From Metaphire vulgaris (lineage: Eukaryota > Annelida > Clitellata > Crassiclitellata > Megascolecidae): a stretch of DNA of 64,000 nt. Below the pieces are notes generated by a model. It was not told the DNA's origin. It did no database searches and saw only the letters and a list, made by a program, of their open reading frames with translations. Each line of letters opens with the position of its first letter. Position 1 is the stretch's first letter. The position numbers and the translations under genes were made by a program. The stretch spans positions 8,164,479 through 8,228,478 of the forward strand of contig CM030862.1 of NCBI GenBank assembly GCA_018105865.1. Direction: 5' to 3'. Below are positions 45,201-54,463 of this stretch, in pieces.

Positions 45201-48200
45201 TTATGTGCTTTTACTTATAAGTGTTGTAACTGCATGTGTTGGCATAAATGTGTGGACTAGTAAGCTTTTTTGCATGGGATTCATCATTGAAGTTTATTTA
45301 TGAAAACAATTTTATTTATGAACTCTAAGACTGAATGGGTCAGAATTAATGTGTTTTGTCAACTAACCACTGAATGTAAAGACAACAAACAACTTGGCTG
45401 TTTATAGAAATAGTGTTTCTTGGGGCCTTGACATGAAATATACATGTATTTGTTTGTGCACGTAAAATAACTAAAATTATATCAGGCGTCCATAAAATAC
45501 ACAATCTTCAGCCTGATTTCTCCCATTTCTATGCTTTGTCAAATTGCATATTACAGGTTTTACAACATCTAATATGCATAGAACATTTTCTCGAGGTTCA
45601 ACTGTGTTATAATACGACATTATTTATTACAGATTTGATTTGGAGTTTTGATGATGCCAGTTATATATCTCCTCAAATTGAGTTTTTTATGCCTCATTGA
45701 TGCATTTTAACCATTTTTATGTTTGTTTAATTATCATTGCCCTCGTGTCCATGAATTCTCCTGTCATTGCTTAGCAGTCTGTGAACAGAATATATTCTTT
45801 GTGGTTTAGTTTTTTTTTATTTGCTTTTACGCATCTTTTTAATTTTGCTCGCTAAGCAATTGCTGTCTTGCAATTTATTTATTGGCTGCTATGAGGGGTG
45901 CTTTTTGTTAGTTCTTTTACAATATCTCTTCTTTTTTAAAATCAGAAATCACTTTTAAAATGTTGCTCTGTTTTGGTTAAAGCCTGCTAAATGATTGTGT
46001 CAGCTATAATTGTGTGCGTATTGGTGACTTGCATTTTGTTGATATCTGTTGAGCATGAGATGAAGCGTAGACGAGGGGTTTTGAATGTTCTTAGTCCACT
46101 TGGATTCTATGCTTTATTCTGTCGTTGGTCAATCATATATCAGTGCTTTTCATAAGTAACTGTTTCTGCTTCAAATGTTGTCGGTATCTAGCATTTGTTA
46201 TTTCACCTGCAGGGTGCTAGTGACAGTGGCGGTTCCAGGATTTCTTGGTGGGGGATGAAATGAATTCATGGGAAGTTGGTGGGGGGATGAAAAGAGAAGG
46301 AAAAAATCAATAAACTTTGCCGAAAAAGGCTGACAAAAGGGATTTTTGTCTAATTTTACTACACTTTCGCCGAAAAATAGGTTGACAGACAAAAATGGGT
46401 CATCCGCAGTTTTACTAGACCTTTACCCAAAAATAAGTTCGACTAGCAAGAAAAGAAGTCTGGTGGGAGGATGCATCCCCACCCAGCCCCCTCATGGAAC
46501 CGCCACTGGATAGTGATAATTAACTGTCACATGCTTGGTCTGTATTCATATGCACTGATGCATTTGATGATTATTCATTGCCAAATTTTTATGCATTTTG
46601 CATGTGCTGCAAAGCACTTGACTTTCACGATATTTTTTGCACACCCACAAAATCACTAAGACTTGCATCGTATTTGTTTTATTACTGAAAACGTTTTACA
46701 TTAATTGGTCTTGTGCATCCCATTTTCGTCACAGTGTTGCTCGCTGTTTGCTGGTATATGTGGCTATATTCTTCAAAGGAGTTAATTTAATTTCTCACAT
46801 TACAATTGGCCACAATTGGTGCTCTTGTCGTGTTGCATGAAGTTCGCTGTCTCATTTTGCATGAAGTGCATACTGCTATGAATTTGCGGAATTTCGTGTA
46901 CACATTGCGTTTTGCATCTTGGCGCGTGACGTCGGTTGGCATTTGCATGAAGCGCGGCATTTACCATCTAGTTGTTAACATGTTCAGTTTGCTTTGGAGT
47001 GTTATTTAAGGGGGGTTGTTGTGATTTAACGGGCTATTTTCCTGACGAGGCATTCTGTCGCTGTATTCGTTTCCAGCTGAACAAAGTGACCGGCTTAAAA
47101 CCCGTTACGCCGCCCAGGACCAGAACATTCAGAGACAGCCACATCACCTCGAGAGCCTCCCCGATACCTGAAGCTTTGGAAATCAACTGCTCATCACTGA
47201 CTACTCACTAACATTCAACTTCACTCGGTTTTAGTCTAATGATTCCATGCTGATTGGACGTTTGGTTTTTGTTAATGTTTGCGTTGATTCATTCCGTTTT
47301 TGTTGGTTTTTGGACAATTATACTTTATTAATGAAGTTCTAATGCTTTCATAAAAAATATGCTAAAATAATTTTTCTCTAACATTACTTGTTGTGTATTT
47401 TCTTGTGTTCTGTGAATCTGTAATATTTAGATAGATACACTGTGAGCCATAAAATCCAAACCCATTTTATTTTGGCAATTACTAAAATTTTGACCAAACT
47501 TGATAAAACTCAGCAGCAATGTAGCTGAACGGATTTTCCAACACATTTACCGGTATGTACAAAATGCTCACCAATATATTTGTAGCAACTGTGTTTCACA
47601 AAACAAAACACAACTTAATTATGCATTTACTACATAGTATATATACATTTGGCATCATTAAACGTAGCATTAGTGACAAATATGTACGGACACAACCAGC
47701 AGACTGTTTATCTTTCAGCAGGACAGTGCACCTGTGCTCTTGAAACAGTGGCTTTCCTTTCCCAAGGGATGCCCAAATACATTGGTCCAGATCTGTGCTG
47801 ATTACTAGATCTGGGCATTTATGCAGGAGGGAGCAAGTGTACAAGTCACCTTTATTCGATAAAGGATGTGTGCAACCTGAAGCTGCTTTGATTGAAGCAT
47901 GGTTTTGACATGGCTGTTGATGAGTGGTACATTTGCCTTTGCTTATAGGCATTGGCTGAAGGCGGGCAGTTTGAACACACTCCATGACTTTGTGACATTG
48001 TTGATTTCTACTTAGGACATTGTGTTTTACAATTTGGCTGGTTTTTCTGTCTGCACACTTGCTGCTAACACCATGGTTACCGTTTCCAAATTTATACCAA
48101 ATAAATGTATACTTTGCTTCGTAGAATACAGTTGTTACAAATAATGCATATACCGGTAGTCAACATTCTGTACACAAGTGTATTGGACATTCCCTCGGCT

Positions 48201-49771
48201 ACACTGTTGCCGAGTTCAATCATGATTGGTCAAAATTTGACAAAATTATTGCCAAAATAAAAAGGGTTTGTTTTTTTATGGTTCACAGTGTAGTTCTGAA
48301 ACTGTATTTTTCTGAATGATCACTGTTTAATATTGGTTTTTTGGTTTAGTCATGTGAATAAAAAAATGTCTCAAACTTCATCTGGCTGTCATTTAGTATG
48401 TTATAGATAATTCATCATTTGGTATTGTTTACGTACATGAGCTGCATATTTGCGTCCCATTTTGAAAAGCTAACTGCTTCATAGAAGCCCAGTTTGGATG
48501 GTTGGGTAACTGCTTATTTTGGGTTTCTGCTTCATCTTTTAGCCGACAATATTTTCACCAGCTATAAAGAATAACGGCGTAGAGGCGCGTCCCCCGGGTG
48601 GCGGATGGGGGGAAGTCCTGGGCTGGGAAACCTCCTGGGATTGCACCGAATAATACGGAATAAGGTGCCGTGGACCAACTGTACCAGAAGACAACGGCAG
48701 GGATGGTGGATGTATTCAACTGAAGAGTATGGAAGAACAGCATCACTGGCGGAAGATCTTCGTACGCTGTCGTGCCAGCAGAGGGCGCGTGTCCAACTAT
48801 ATGGGGCATTGCGGCCAGCTCGATATACCGAGAAATCATGACCAGTGCTCGGCGAAAACAGGGTCATGGAAGGACACAAGACGGGAACAGGAGGGGGATC
48901 AACATTCTGTGTCTCGCTATTGCCGCTGAAGAGCTGGCAGAGGGCAGGATGGTGACGATGCCTCTTGGAAATGTCTTGTGCCCAGCTATTGCCACCAATG
49001 GGTTGGCAGAAAGCAATGATGATGATGATGATGATGAAAGAATAACGAGAAATGTCATTGTTACACCACATATTTGTGCATAAGGGGTTTTCTTTTGTTA
49101 TTTAACATATTTCATAAAGTTACTGGTTATTATTTTGAACGTTGATCAAATAATCGCATGTAAATCATTCAGTTTGTCAATGGCTCGGGTAAGAATCTGA
49201 TATAAAGAGTGTTGACTTTTTCCTGAAATAAAATTGATAATTCCAAGAAGAAATGACATAACTTATTGCATGCATGGTTATCTTACACTTATCGGTGATT
49301 TCTTTGTGTGCGAGTCCTCATTGGTAACAATTTTTGATTTGAATTACCATTTGCTTATTGTATTTTAAAGTTGAATTGATTTTACTTTGAAAAATTTGAA
49401 CCAAGTTTTATGTTGAGTTAGGACCATTGTCATTTTCTTGCTTAAAAGTGTTTCGTTTTCTCTTAAATCAGTTTTTATTTGGGTACATCAGCTGTATATG
49501 AAATTTATAGAAGCATTTTCCAGTAGTTTACTTGGATCAGCTTATGTTATATCATGTCACATATAAAAAAATGGAAATGATTGACTAATTATGTTTGTCT
49601 TTTGTGGCAGTTAATGGAGTGAAGCATCCTCGTGCATGGCAGCGATCAGTGCAAAGTGCCCAGGCACACTTTAGAAGCACTCTTCACTCGAATCTGCAGC
49701 AGCCAATTTGGAATCAACAAGGTCAGGGTCAGGATCAAGGACAACTGGATCTGAGCGGCCGTAGTGTTTGA
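30906..49771 (+). CDS. NUCB: Nucleobindin (NUCB1/NUCB2 family) gene, multi-exon
   Basis: Nucleobindins are secretory-pathway Ca2+-binding proteins (Golgi lumen, secreted and cytosolic pools) that also bind G-alpha-i. The NUCB2 N-terminus is processed to nesfatin-1. I trace coding exons at 30918-31043, 31824-31931 (or 32777-32887), 35588-35714, 37237-37367, 37810-37995, 38313-38402, 38868-38926, 39627-39809, 42642-42731, 43811-43919 and 49611-49771. An alternative last exon lies at 47077-47171. The product is about 455 residues, close to human NUCB1/2. Domains in order: signal peptide, nesfatin-like segment, basic helix [18 protein letters not shown], acidic coiled-coil region, EF-hands [12 protein letters not shown] and [12 protein letters not shown], Glu/Gln-rich helix, and Q-rich tail. 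VSLDEFL in EF-hand 2 sits where vertebrate NUCBs carry the G-alpha-binding GBA motif. All phases agree except at exon 6, which has a one-base deficit. Confidence 0.95.
30918..31043 (+). CDS. NUCB: Nucleobindin exon 1 (coding): start codon and signal peptide
   Basis: [20 protein letters not shown] is a typical signal peptide (hydrophobic core [11 protein letters not shown]), followed by [20 protein letters not shown]. Donor GTG|GTAAAA, phase 0. The exon begins at about 30906 after acceptor TTCATTATTTGCAG, 12 nt before the ATG, so at least one untranslated exon lies upstream. I chose this ATG because it directly precedes the hydrophobic core. Confidence 0.85.
31824..31931 (+). CDS. NUCB: Nucleobindin exon 2a (nesfatin-1 core, version a)
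   Basis: [20 protein letters not shown] then [16 protein letters not shown], 36 codons, phase 0-0, acceptor TTATTTTTAG, donor AAG|GTAATT. It matches the vertebrate LYYDEYLKQVIDVLETDKHF segment and its following REKLQ. This is the conserved version and the likely default. Confidence 0.92.
32552..32631. mobile_element. piggyBac-like mini-MITE, copy 3 (inverted core)
   Basis: TTAA-CCCGTTAACTGGG ... GCCAGTTAAGGGG-TTAA. The core is inverted (CATTTTACATTGAGTTAC). It lies between the two alternative exons. Confidence 0.75.
32777..32887 (+). CDS. NUCB: Nucleobindin exon 2b (diverged duplicate of exon 2a)
   Basis: [20 protein letters not shown] then [17 protein letters not shown], 37 codons, phase 0-0, acceptor GGTTTTGTGTAG, donor CAG|GTTCAA. 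It aligns with exon 2a at Y-x-KYL-x-EV and SD-x-x-F, then diverges. It is stop-free with both splice sites kept, so an alternatively used exon is more likely than a relic. Its donor is weaker than that of 2a. Confidence 0.78.
32923..33247. mobile_element. MITE, family F
   Basis: CAGGGCTGCCGAGAGAGG ... CTCTCGGCAGCCCTG with flanks TATGCATA / TATTCATG, beginning 36 bp after exon 2b. A TTAGGTTAAGGTTAG tract and GCAAAAAAGGTCATCACC are inside. The rest of this intron (33248-35587) shows a GT run (33392-33450) and MITE scraps, no gene. Confidence 0.7.
34041..34100. repeat. Solo copy of the GATGACC-T-run-GCTTGTCAG motif
   Basis: GATGACCTCTTTTTGCTTGT then CAGGCTTTTCATGATAG, with no terminal inverted repeat recognised around it. 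A related hAT-like scrap occurs at 34466-34562. Confidence 0.6.
35588..35714 (+). CDS. NUCB: Nucleobindin exon 3
   Basis: [20 protein letters not shown] then [20 protein letters not shown]. It corresponds to vertebrate [24 protein letters not shown], the basic region of nucleobindin. Phase 0 in, 1 out; donor TCTG|GTAACT. Confidence 0.95.
36049..36131. mobile_element. piggyBac-like mini-MITE, copy 4
   Basis: TTAA-ACCCCTTAACCGGGC ... CCCCAGTTAAGGGG-TTAA with the inverted core TTTACATTGAGTTACAG, in intron 3. Confidence 0.7.
36557..37195 (+). pseudogene. hAT transposase relic (ZBED5/GTF2IRD2-like)
   Basis: It starts CAGGAGTCTCCAAAGTACGG with GCCCGCGGGCC, a common hAT terminus. A broken frame at about 36885-37070 reads [20 protein letters not shown], then [20 protein letters not shown] and [11 protein letters not shown]. 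These match the C-terminal part of hAT transposases and the domesticated GTF2IRD2/ZBED5 type. Stops and truncation make it non-functional; it lies in nucleobindin intron 3. Confidence 0.65.
37237..37367 (+). CDS. NUCB: Nucleobindin exon 4
   Basis: [20 protein letters not shown] then [20 protein letters not shown] and LIQQ. It aligns with vertebrate LLKQFDHLN-x-x-x-x-x-FE-x-x-DL-x-x-LI. Phase 1 in, 0 out; donor CAG|GTTCAG. Confidence 0.9.
37810..37995 (+). CDS. NUCB: Nucleobindin exon 5
   Basis: [20 protein letters not shown] then [20 protein letters not shown] and a charged helix ending [11 protein letters not shown]. It is close to vertebrate EEFKKYEMMKEHERREYL ... KKHENHPKVNHP. Phase 0-0, donor CCA|GTTAGT. 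Confidence 0.95.
38313..38402 (+). CDS. NUCB: Nucleobindin exon 6, with a one-base frame break
   Basis: [20 protein letters not shown] then [10 protein letters not shown] up to donor ATG|GTATGC. The vertebrate text is PKTFFxLHD. The next exon needs a phase-1 join, but this exon ends in phase 0. One more T in the run 38387-38393 would restore both the family LHD sequence and the phase, so the window carries a 1-bp deletion here (assembly error or real). Confidence 0.85.
38525..38770 (+). repeat. tRNA-derived SINE
   Basis: GTGGTGGAGTAGTGGTGGGG (A-box-like) and AGTTCGATTCTGATCC (B-box-like) are followed by a conserved-looking body (CCTTGGACAAGTTCTTCACT, GGGAAACCACCTC). It is in intron 6. Confidence 0.45.
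38868..38926 (+). CDS. NUCB: Nucleobindin exon 7 (EF-hand 1 loop)
   Basis: [20 protein letters not shown]. The loop has Asp/Asn/Asp/Gly/Leu and a final Glu at the canonical EF-hand positions. Phase 1 in, 0 out; donor GAG|GTAAAT. Confidence 0.95.
39149..39272. repeat. (TA)n and (GACA)n microsatellites
   Basis: TATATA blocks at 39149-39202 and 12 GACA units at about 39225-39272 in intron 7. LINE C-terminal-like sequence follows (39290-39580). Confidence 0.9.
39627..39809 (+). CDS. NUCB: Nucleobindin exon 8 (EF-hand 2)
   Basis: [60 protein letters not shown]. It is highly similar to vertebrate LEKVYDPKNEEDDM ... [25 protein letters not shown]-hand 2 has Lys at the usual Gly position, as in vertebrates it has Arg nearby. 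Phase 0-0. Confidence 0.97.
40162..40270 (+). repeat. LINE/SINE tail repeat, copy 1
   Basis: GTGCCATCGGTTGATGCTCC ... GAAGTGGCGCTATAGAAGTT ending in a short AGATT repeat; nearly identical to 42430-42535. Confidence 0.65.
41041..41210. mobile_element. MITE, family L
   Basis: CAGGGTGCGATTTGTAGGGG ... CACAAATCGCACTCTG, with an interior of CTACATCCCCC repeats; second copy of 13516-13653. It is in intron 8. Confidence 0.7.
41720..41910 (+). repeat. CR1/L2 LINE 3' end scrap
   Basis: A frame reads [20 protein letters not shown] and onward, then a GTTATAAAAGGCACTGTATAAG tail resembling GGCGCTATAAAAG. Confidence 0.4.
42430..42535 (+). repeat. LINE/SINE tail repeat, copy 2
   Basis: GTGCCATCAGTTGATGCTCC ... 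GAAGTGGCGCTATAGAAGTT, about 90% like 40162-40270; both are in the same intron. Confidence 0.65.
42642..42731 (+). CDS. NUCB: Nucleobindin exon 9
   Basis: [20 protein letters not shown] then [10 protein letters not shown]. It matches the vertebrate W-ET-x-x-x-x-x-YTEEELR-x-FE segment after EF-hand 2. Phase 0-0, acceptor TTTTTTATTAG, donor AAG|GTTTAA. Confidence 0.92.
43199..43330 (+). repeat. LINE 3' tail copy with ATT microsatellite
   Basis: ACTGATCTCTGGAATGACCT, as at 8044, ending GGTGCTATAGAAGTGCATAATTATT. Confidence 0.7.
43811..43919 (+). CDS. NUCB: Nucleobindin exon 10 (last shared exon)
   Basis: [20 protein letters not shown] then [16 protein letters not shown]. Phase 0 in, 1 out; donor CGAG|GTTCAT. 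Conservation to vertebrates is weak here, as expected for the C-terminal tail. The splice sites and phase chain support it. Confidence 0.85.
44010..44266. mobile_element. hAT-type MITE, family D (CAGAGCTGTAGCTA)
   Basis: CAGAGCTGTAGCTACAGGGG ... CCTAGCTACGGCTCTG with a perfect duplication TAATTGAG (44002-44009, 44267-44274). From 44275 to 46215 the intron is AT-rich with nothing recognised. Confidence 0.9.
46224..46508. mobile_element. hAT-type MITE, family A ends with a different core
   Basis: CAGTGGCGGTTCCAGG ... CATGGAACCGCCACTG with flanks GCTAGTGA / GATAGTGA (one mismatch). The core has GCTGACAAAAGGGATTTTTG repeats rather than the usual family A interior. Confidence 0.8.
47077..47171 (+). 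CDS. NUCB: Nucleobindin alternative terminal exon 11a
   Basis: Acceptor CTGTATTCGTTTCCAG. Joined in phase 1 to exon 10 it reads [20 protein letters not shown] then [11 protein letters not shown] and TGA at 47169-47171. The stretch is GC-rich and Gln/Arg-rich against an AT-rich intron, which supports coding. It would give a C-terminus of 31 residues in place of about 53. Confidence 0.55.
48541..49050 (+). repeat. Retroelement-like 3' fragment with GATGATG tail
   Basis: A GC-rich block (GGAAGAACAGCATCACTGGC, GAAGAGCTGGCAGAGGGCAG, GTTGGCAGAAAGCAATGATG) recurs degenerately at 56000-56200 with the same order and the same GATGATGATG end. Open frames of 78-169 codons here on both strands lack splice or homology support. 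Confidence 0.55.
49611..49771 (+). CDS. NUCB: Nucleobindin terminal exon 11b
   Basis: Acceptor GTCTTTTGTGGCAG. Joined in phase 1 it reads [53 protein letters not shown] then TGA (49769-49771). The Gln-rich end resembles the Q-rich tails of nucleobindins. The 3' UTR runs on from 49772; no clear AATAAA is seen before the MITE at 50206. Confidence 0.85.
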
Positions 49772-50205
49772 GATGATTTTCTATCGGTTCAACCTCTGGA
49801 ATCCACAGAATTGCAGGCGCATCTGGCAGCGAAATCAGCAGATTTGGCAAAAATGTGGTGTGAATGAAAGAAATGGACAGTTATCTCTGCTGATCTAAGA
49901 TATTTAAGGGTTTTCACCGTCAAGGGATTTGTATTGTGTATTTGCTGTGGTGTGAATGAAAGAGTCTTGCATAGACTGCAGGATCGGTATGTTTTCAACA
50001 TATTATTGACGCTGTTACCTTTTTAAAGATTGTGTTTGAGGTTATTACATATTGTTTGACAGAAATGTTTAAGATAAACTTGTGTCATTGCCAAAATGTA
50101 TCTAATGGTAACATCTATGAGTGCAGATTTGACCTATTGTTGGTTTCATTCCTATCAAATATTGTGCTTAGTTGTCTGCAGTTTCATTTGATGTTTTACT
50201 CGTTA

Positions 50206-50616
50206 GGGGCTGTCCATTAATTATGTCAACAAATTAGGGGGAGGGGGTTTGAAAAAGTTTGATAGTTGTTGACAGGGGAGGGGTCAAGAGAAGTTGACGT
50301 CAACAATTTCATTTTTTTATGATAAAAAATAGGAAATTTCATGGAATACTTTTTAATACAATGGAAAAAAGCCTGACAATCAAGACAAAAGGCCATCACC
50401 ACCACATTATGATGCTTGATGAACAAAAGAAAGGGAAAAGGTCTCATCGCTGCAAAAATAATAACCTTCTAAACTTTTTAGGGGGACCCATCACTGGTCT
50501 TAGTGGAGGGGGTCAAAAGTTTTTGACATAATTATAGGGGGATCACTGAAAGTTGGCAGTTGTTGACAAGGGATGGAGGGGGTCTAAAATTGTTGACTTA
50601 ATTAATGGACAGCCCC
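50206..50616. mobile_element. PIF/Harbinger-like MITE (family K)
   Basis: GGGGCTGTCCATTAATTATG ... TAATTAATGGACAGCCCC with a 3-bp TTA duplication (50203-50205, 50617-50619), the PIF/Harbinger signature. Related copies are at 15735-15968 and 60310-60782. The interior carries the complement of the GCTTGTCAG-like motif at about 50370-50402. Confidence 0.75.
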
Positions 50617-51121
50617 TTATTGTTGTTTTTTGCTTTATTTTGCATTTTGAAACCTATTCTTTCATATGTTTATAATAATATTGTTGGCTTTAGAACCACT
50701 CGAAGTTGCATCACGGAACATGTTTTTGGGAATTTTTACTAATTTTTAATATTTTGTTGGATTCTGAACTAAATTTGCAACATAACAATTCAGGTTTCAA
50801 AGATATGAACCATTGAAGAGTGATATCCATATATTTCATTAGCATTAGCTAATTTAGCAGTATTTAGCTAATTAGTAATTAGATAATTAGTAATTAGCTA
50901 ATTTAGCAGTAATTTAGCATTAGCAGTATACTAGACATTACTATAAAATGGTTACACCTTTGCATATTAAGTGACTGTAAAAATTTGTATCATTTATGGA
51001 AGTTAGGTTTGATTGAATAAGGGAGTGAGTACCGGGTAATGCTATCATTGTGTGGCATTGAATTTAATGCTTTGAAGTTTGAGAAGTTTTCCACCGCTGT
51101 CGAATCCAGTGTGGATGTCAT

Positions 51122-51484
51122 CAGGGCAGTGGCGGCTCTAGGATTTGGCAAGTGGGGGGCCGTTGGGGTGGCAACTTCTAATCATGGGGCCAACCATTTG
51201 TTGTTTAATGTATGTAGCATTAAGTATAGGGTCCAAACTGGGGGCAGGCACTCAATAGGGGCACTGCCCCCCCCCCCCCGGTGGAGCCGCTACTGCAAAA
51301 GGAGCGGCGCTGGGTTTTGTTGACTGGGTGGGTCTAATGCAATCTACACAGCCAGGACTCGGCTCAGACTACCCCTCACCCCCCAATCAAAATTTCTCTG
51401 GGTATTTGCACGATTTGCTTTGGTGCCCCTGCCCGAGGCTGGTTGGGTCCGGACCCGCTGACCCACCCCCTAGCACCGCCCCTG
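51122..51484. mobile_element. hAT-like element split by a family A MITE
   Basis: The outer element begins CAGGG and ends GCACCGCCCCTG, flanked by the perfect duplication GATGTCAT (51114-51121, 51485-51492). The family A MITE 51127-51295 sits 5 bp inside its left end. Confidence 0.6.
51127..51295. mobile_element. hAT-type MITE, family A, nested
   Basis: CAGTGGCGGCTCTAGG ... GTGGAGCCGCTACTG. Its own duplication is not evident. No gene is seen from 51493 to 52568. Confidence 0.75.
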
Positions 51485-52568
51485 GATGTCATGCTGTGTT
51501 CTCAAAGTGGGAAATTGTTAAAGAGTTCTTGAATGAACAATATGTAATGCTTCATTTTCTGTTTTTATAGATGATTTATTTCTAAGTCACTTTATGTGTT
51601 CAAGTTTTACATGTGCAAATGACATTAGCCTATTATTTTTATTTAATAAGTTATTCTGTTATATTTCTATTATAAGTTATCAAGTTATCTTGACTGTCTT
51701 ATTTATTATACAAGTATGTGTGTGTGTTTATATTGACCTTTGTTTGTCATTAAAAAATTATAAACTGCAAGCATGTAGGCCTATGGTTTTGACAGTATTT
51801 TACAGTATTTATATATTTTCTCTCTCTCTCAGGCTCGACTTGAAATCTAATCCCGTCTCTTTCCACTATCAAAATTCCCAAAATGAAGTCAATAACTTGT
51901 TTACTCACATGTTTAGTTTTGTTTACCTCATTATTTGATTATTATTTTAAGTTTAAGTCTTATTGTCCATTTTTGCTATTTAATTCTGGAAGCTGAGTCC
52001 GTCTCTAGTCACTGGCTTGTCGAGCGAGTTACTATATCGAATTATTTTATATTATTTAGACTATCCCTACAACTACTACTATAATACTATTAGATTAGAG
52101 TGCCCAACCTGAAGGCAGGGCCATATTAAGGCGGGGGCTGTTAGCCCCCCGGCCCATCATGAAAATAGGCCCACCGATTTTCGAGATACTGTAACCTTTT
52201 TTGCTTGTCAGAGATTTTCAGTATAGGCGACGGCCTTTTTTTCTCAGGCCCCCGGCCCACTCGGACCTTAATCCGGCCCTGCCTGAAGGCGGTGACTCTG
52301 AGAGGATCATTTTAGACCTACTGCTTCCCACGCGGTCTAGCGATTTTGCGTGTCGAGAGCCGCAACCTATAGGAACATTTCGCTCGCTTCCAAATCCACG
52401 TTGGTTGTAAGTTGTAGAATAGTTGTTCTGTTCGAAAGCTGCGACATTTTTTGTTTTGTTTTAAGAAATGCTTTGTTCACAGTAACCATGACAAGTTAAT
52501 GCGCAAAACTGGAACGATAAACATTTGGCGAAGTTGTACTGATAAATATGATGCTTGCATACGGATAC

Positions 52569-52727
52569 AGTGGCGACAAACTTTAGGAGGGGCCACATGG
52601 GCGGAATGAGTGCAAGCTACGTACGCCTCTGGTGCCAAAAACCCTAGATCCGCCTCTGATATGATTGAATTTGGGGCGGTGGATTAGCCATGAGCCATAG
52701 GCGGCCAAAGTGCACGCTACGCCACTG
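52569..52727. mobile_element. hAT-like MITE remnant (family B)
   Basis: CAGTGGCGACAAAC ... GCACGCTACGCCACTG; diverged, no target duplication. A separate motif copy (AACCTTTTTTGCTTGTCAG) lies at 52193-52211. Confidence 0.45.
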
Positions 52728-53259
52728 CCCAGACCATGTTCAATCTATCAACCCTGCAGTGGGACTAAGTAAACACGGGAAGTAGTGAAGAACTAAACAC
52801 CGCACTTGAACTCAAGACTTCAAGTAAACGCAACGAAAGTTGGCGATGAAAATGTTTACTTGTAACGAGACGTGAAAGATATAATGTCATGAAATAAAAG
52901 TAGCCTACTAATATCTGCATAAAAGCTTACTTCGTTACAAGTAAACAGTACTGTGTAACTTGAACTTGTGTACTTCGCTGACAGTGCGAAGTACTCAGAA
53001 TTGTACTTAAGTATTGTAACGCGCTACTTCTACTTTGTTACCGCACAACAATGGAGCCAGGCGTGTCCTTAATTGGCTAATTGCAAATAATTAAGTTTCG
53101 ATTAAGTCACCCAGTACACCCGTCGACGGAACGACAGAAGTTTATCATCGGGTCCTTTATCTCGATATCAACTCCAGACGCACTTCGACGTGTCTGCAGT
53201 CTGCACTCGAATGATATAAACTGATAATTATTATTATTATTATTATTGGATCCGCGTTA

Positions 53260-54060
53260 GAACCAGATCGCATCTCACCGGCGAATTACGACTACTGCGA
53301 GGCCCATAAACACAAAATGAGTCCTCGGCGGTGTCGGAGAAAAGTGTCTTTAATCACGAAAGAACGTATGGGAACGGACGGCGTGAACCCTCGGCGATTG
53401 TCAATTAGGCATTGTTTCCTGGTGAAACGGCAGACTTCGTCGTAAGTCGAAAACGACGTTTGCCCGGTCGTTGGGTCGGTCGGTCGTCGAGAGGCAGGCT
53501 CTGCTGCGTACGGGCGTCAAGTACAGGCTTTGTTCTCGCCCTCAACAGGCAAGAAAGACGGCGGCGGCGGCGGCGGCGGCGGCGATATCGACTTCTTTGC
53601 GGAAACGGAACACGGATTCGGTTTCAGTCGTACGCAAGATGCACTCCGCTTGCAGAACACACTCTGTCTGTCTGTCTCTGAAGTTTCTCTATCTCTCCGT
53701 CTGTCTCTGTCTGTCTCTCTCTCTCACACACACACACGCGCGCGCACCGGTTTCCAACCACTACAGGATCTGAAGGCGCGAGGGGAAACACGGACAAGAA
53801 GCATCTGTAGACGTTTGCACCGAGCGAGCTGGTCTATCGCCCCCTCTCTGTCTCTGCCTGCGTCTCTGTGTCTGTCTGTCTGTCTTTCTTTCTCTGCCTG
53901 TCTGTCTGTCTCTCCCTCTTTCTCTCGGGCCACGAGTGGTCAAGGGGGAGAGGCGAAGAGATAATAGTCGTCGGTTTTAAGTGACATTTTGTCTGTTGTG
54001 ACATTTTGCACTTTCGTCGGCCATGGAACTCAGTCGACGGAGTGCGGCTCTTGTCGTATA
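53260..54060. other. GC/CpG-rich block with (GGC)n and (CT)n microsatellites, gene content unresolved
   Basis: This is the most GC- and CpG-rich interval of the right half. It has a (GGC)8-like run at about 53560-53585 and CTGT/CTCT repeats at 53660-53735 and 53850-53930. Several open frames overlap it but none shows a recognisable domain. It could be a promoter or first exon of a neighbouring gene, or old repeats. Confidence 0.35.
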
Positions 54061-54103
54061 ACGTCAATTAGATCCTGGGTTATTTGGCGGATGAAACCTG
54101 ATA

Positions 54104-54184
54104 TTAACCCCTTAACCGTGTATTTAACTGTAACTCAATGTAAAATGGACGGATGTATCCGGGATCTCCAGTTAAAGGGGTTAA
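54104..54184. mobile_element. piggyBac-like mini-MITE, copy 5
   Basis: TTAA-CCCCTTAACCGTG ... CTCCAGTTAAAGGGG-TTAA with the core ACTGTAACTCAATGTAAAAT. Confidence 0.75.
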
Positions 54185-54271
54185 GGACGTCGTGCAAGTG
54201 GAAATTTGGAACTGTCGTCTGGCAAATGGATCGATCGGAAAGACCGATTGTAAGATTATCTCTCAATGGCC

Positions 54272-54453
54272 GATATGCACTATAGACGCCTTTCCAGTTG
54301 CTATTCTCGCTCTCATATAATCTCATCCAGGAGTCATCCTTATCTCGTAATACTTTCTATTTTATCCTATCGTTTGCTCAGACCGCATCCAGTCTCGGAT
54401 GTTATTAACTCAGTATGCTACAGTGTAATTTCATTTGAGTGGATGGTTAGAAA
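54272..54453. repeat. Direct repeat, left copy (about 180 bp)
   Basis: GATATGCACTATAGACGCCT ... GAGTGGATGGTTAGAAA. It recurs at 54693-54868 with only a few differences, flanking the palindromic element between them. Confidence 0.9.
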
Positions 54454-54463
54454 GGTCTACATT

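Noticed and set aside
46972..47211. 79-codon plus-strand frame over the alternative terminal exon
   Set aside because: It runs through the intron, and its frame differs from the one set by exon 10. The phase-1 frame ending at 47171 is preferred.
48562..49083. Overlapping frames of up to 169 codons on both strands
   Set aside because: The block recurs at 56.0-56.2 kb with a GATGATG tail, so it is a repeat. No domain was recognised.
53412..53964. Frames of 89-144 codons, Arg-rich or Gly-rich
   Set aside because: Driven by (GGC)n and (CT)n runs; no homology and no convincing splice structure.
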